From: Massilia sp. UBA2604 | GTDB taxonomy: Bacteria > Pseudomonadota > Gammaproteobacteria > Burkholderiales > Burkholderiaceae_D | DNA length: 10,545 nt | Direction: 5' to 3' | Assembly: GCA_002339265.1 (NCBI GenBank) | Contig: DDKG01000213.1 | Coordinates: forward strand, 1 to 10,545 | In this document: positions 9,378 through 10,545 of the stretch, in pieces | Numbering within the stretch: position 1 is the stretch's first letter | Layout: every line of letters starts with the position of its first letter | Translations under genes and position numbers: made by a program | The notes under the pieces: generated by a model | Told to the model about the DNA's origin: nothing | Databases searched by the model: none | Seen by the model: only the letters and a program-made list of their open reading frames with translations

Positions 9378-9615
9378 TGTTTACCTTCCGCATGAACGTT
9401 GGAAAGGCCCTATCGTAAGGTGCTCACGCGAGCATCTGTTGAGTGCGAACAGGCATACGTATTCGAGCCGCCTGGCGTACGCACAAGCCTCCGAATTCGT
9501 CGCCCATTCCTGCTTTTCTACTGCCTGTCACAAAAACCTGACACGGCTTGTTACTAACGCTACATTATCTGCGAGGAAAGATCCGTCACCATTACCATCC
9601 CTGGAGTAAGCACCA
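9378..9615. other. Divergent intergenic region between comM and the second ABC gene
   Basis: These 238 bp separate two outward-facing genes. A GC-rich stem-loop lies at 9419-9436 (GGTGCTC and GAGCATC arms with one G-T pair, ACGC loop), in the comM leader or promoter zone. On the minus strand TACGAT (9415-9410) is a possible comM -10 box but lacks a good -35. The plus-strand promoter at 9538-9566 is listed separately. No small gene is supported in the remainder. Confidence 0.5.
9538..9566 (+). promoter_or_regulatory. Sigma70-type promoter for the second ABC operon
   Basis: CTGACA (9538-9543, five of six matches to -35) is followed by an exact 17-bp spacer and TACATT (9561-9566, four of six matches to -10). 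Transcription would start near 9573 and leave a leader of about 43 nt before the ATG at 9616, which carries GGAG at 9603-9606. This is the best promoter match noticed in the window. Confidence 0.6.
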
Positions 9616-10530
9616 ATGCTATCGATCAAGCAGCTCAACAAGACCTATGCCAACGGCGTAAAGGCCATCAACGATGTCAGCCTCGAGATCCCGAACGGCA
9701 TGTTCGGCCTGCTCGGCCCGAACGGCGCCGGCAAGTCTTCGCTGATGCGCACCATCGCCACCCTGCAGGACCCCGACAGCGGCAGCATCCATTTCCACGG
9801 CCTCGACGTCCTCGAGGATAAAGAAGGTCTGCGGCGCCAGCTCGGCTACCTGCCGCAGGACTTCGGCGTCTACCCCAAAGTCAGCGCCGAAAAGCTGCTG
9901 AACCACTTCGCCGTCCTGAAAGGCCTGACCGCGAAGGGCGAGCGCAAGGAGGTCGTCGAAGCCCTGCTGCACCAGACCAATCTGTGGGAAGCTCGCAAGC
10001 GCGGCCTGGGCACCTATTCGGGCGGGATGCGCCAGCGCTTCGGCATCGCCCAGGCGCTGCTCGGCGCGCCGCGCCTGGTGATCGTCGACGAGCCGACCGC
10101 CGGCCTCGATCCCGACGAGCGCAATCGCTTTTTGAACCTGCTGGCCAAGATCGGCGAGCAGGTGGTCGTCATCCTGTCGACCCACATCGTCGAGGACGTG
10201 ACCGACCTGTGCCCGCGCATGGCGATGATCGCCAGGGGCACGGTGCTGCTGCAGGGCGAGCCGCAGGCCGCGATCGACACCCTCAAGCATTGCGTGTGGC
10301 GCCGCACCGTCAGCCAAGAAGCGCTGCCCGAATACCAGCAGCGCTTCAACGTGCTGTCCACCCGCCTGGTGGCGGGCCGCCCGCAGATCAACGTGTTTGC
10401 CGAGTCGCAGCCGGACGATGGCTTCGTCAGCGTCGAGCCGGACCTGGAAGACGTCTACTTCCTGCAGATCCGCAGCGCCAGCCGCGCCGCGAGCCAGGCG
10501 CCGGCAGCGGCCGTGCCGGTGAGCGCGTGA
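9616..10530 (+). CDS. ABC transporter ATP-binding protein, exporter type, with C-terminal extension
   Basis: This 304-residue ATPase should drive a permease encoded immediately downstream, beyond the window. It shows Walker A GPNGAGKSS (34-42), Q-loop YLPQDFG with Gln81 (78-84), signature YSGGMRQR (134-141), Walker B LVIVDEP (154-160), D-loop TAGLD (161-165) and switch His190. After about residue 215 a further domain of roughly 70 residues includes RLVAGRPQINVFAE and VEPDLEDVYF, followed by an Ala/Ser/Pro-rich tail. This C-terminal form matches ABC-2 ATPases that, in related proteobacteria, sit next to very large permeases fused to an M1-type aminopeptidase domain; that link is from memory. 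The ATG at 9616 has GGAG 9 nt upstream. The stop is followed directly by GGAGGG and another ATG, so an operon continues to the right. Confidence 0.93.
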   Translation: MLSIKQLNKTYANGVKAINDVSLEIPNGMFGLLGPNGAGKSSLMRTIATLQDPDSGSIHFHGLDVLEDKEGLRRQLGYLPQDFGVYPKVSAEKLLNHFAVLKGLTAKGERKEVVEALLHQTNLWEARKRGLGTYSGGMRQRFGIAQALLGAPRLVIVDEPTAGLDPDERNRFLNLLAKIGEQVVVILSTHIVEDVTDLCPRMAMIARGTVLLQGEPQAAIDTLKHCVWRRTVSQEALPEYQQRFNVLSTRLVAGRPQINVFAESQPDDGFVSVEPDLEDVYFLQIRSASRAASQAPAAAVPVSA

Positions 10531-10540
10531 GGAGGGCGGC

Positions 10541-10545
10541 ATGCT
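10541..10545 (+). CDS. Start of the next gene, probable ABC permease (truncated by window end)
   Basis: An ATG at 10541-10543 follows a strong GGAGGG ribosome site (10531-10536) placed directly after the stop of the ATPase gene. Only five bases are present, so the identity is inferred from position: the partner permease of the ATPase, possibly a permease/M1 aminopeptidase fusion. Confidence 0.5.

Overview
The DNA is GC-rich with strong third-position G/C bias. Several proteins (a DUF1840 protein, ComM, a GlxA-type regulator, and an ABC ATPase of the kind that sits next to a large permease gene) resemble those of Betaproteobacteria, most likely Oxalobacteraceae of the Massilia/Janthinobacterium type. 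This placement is inferred from protein flavour only; no rRNA or other marker is present. The window looks like ordinary chromosome with one small AT-rich, probably acquired patch.

Layout. Positions 1-208 hold a strong bidirectional terminator (12-46) and a GTAG-headed REP-like palindrome (111-139). Positions 209-550 (minus) encode a DUF1840 protein. Positions 629-3428 (minus) are a tight three-gene operon read right to left: a lipoprotein, an ABC ATPase and a 12-segment ABC-2-type permease. Both junctions are 4-nt ATGA overlaps. A divergent region of about 210 bp follows. Positions 3639-6264 (plus) encode a two-subunit, FAD-less molybdenum hydroxylase of the isoquinoline 1-oxidoreductase/aldehyde dehydrogenase type: a [2Fe-2S] small subunit and a Tat-exported molybdopterin large subunit. 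At 6396-7346 (plus) a GlxA-like DJ-1/AraC regulator follows, after a stem-loop. Positions 7403-7738 (minus) encode a small orphan HipB-like Xre protein. Its upstream region carries four TATCTAT/ATAGATA boxes in exact dyad symmetry. Positions 7860-9377 (minus) encode ComM (YifB). Positions 9616-10530 (plus) encode a second ABC ATPase behind a good sigma70-like promoter, and the last five bases (10541-10545) begin its likely permease partner.

How the parts fit. The molybdenum enzyme is probably assembled with its cofactor in the cytoplasm and exported as a complex through the Tat signal of the large subunit, so oxidation would occur in the periplasm. The adjacent GlxA-like protein is the obvious candidate regulator, but this is only inferred from position. 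The two ABC systems are separate: one is complete and includes a lipoprotein predicted to reach the outer membrane, and the other runs off the right edge. ComM serves recombination during natural transformation.

The least ordinary structure is the symmetric operator-like region at 7744-7851. It looks like a divergent control region whose rightward partner gene is missing. No rRNA, tRNA, CRISPR array, insertion sequence or transposase gene was seen.
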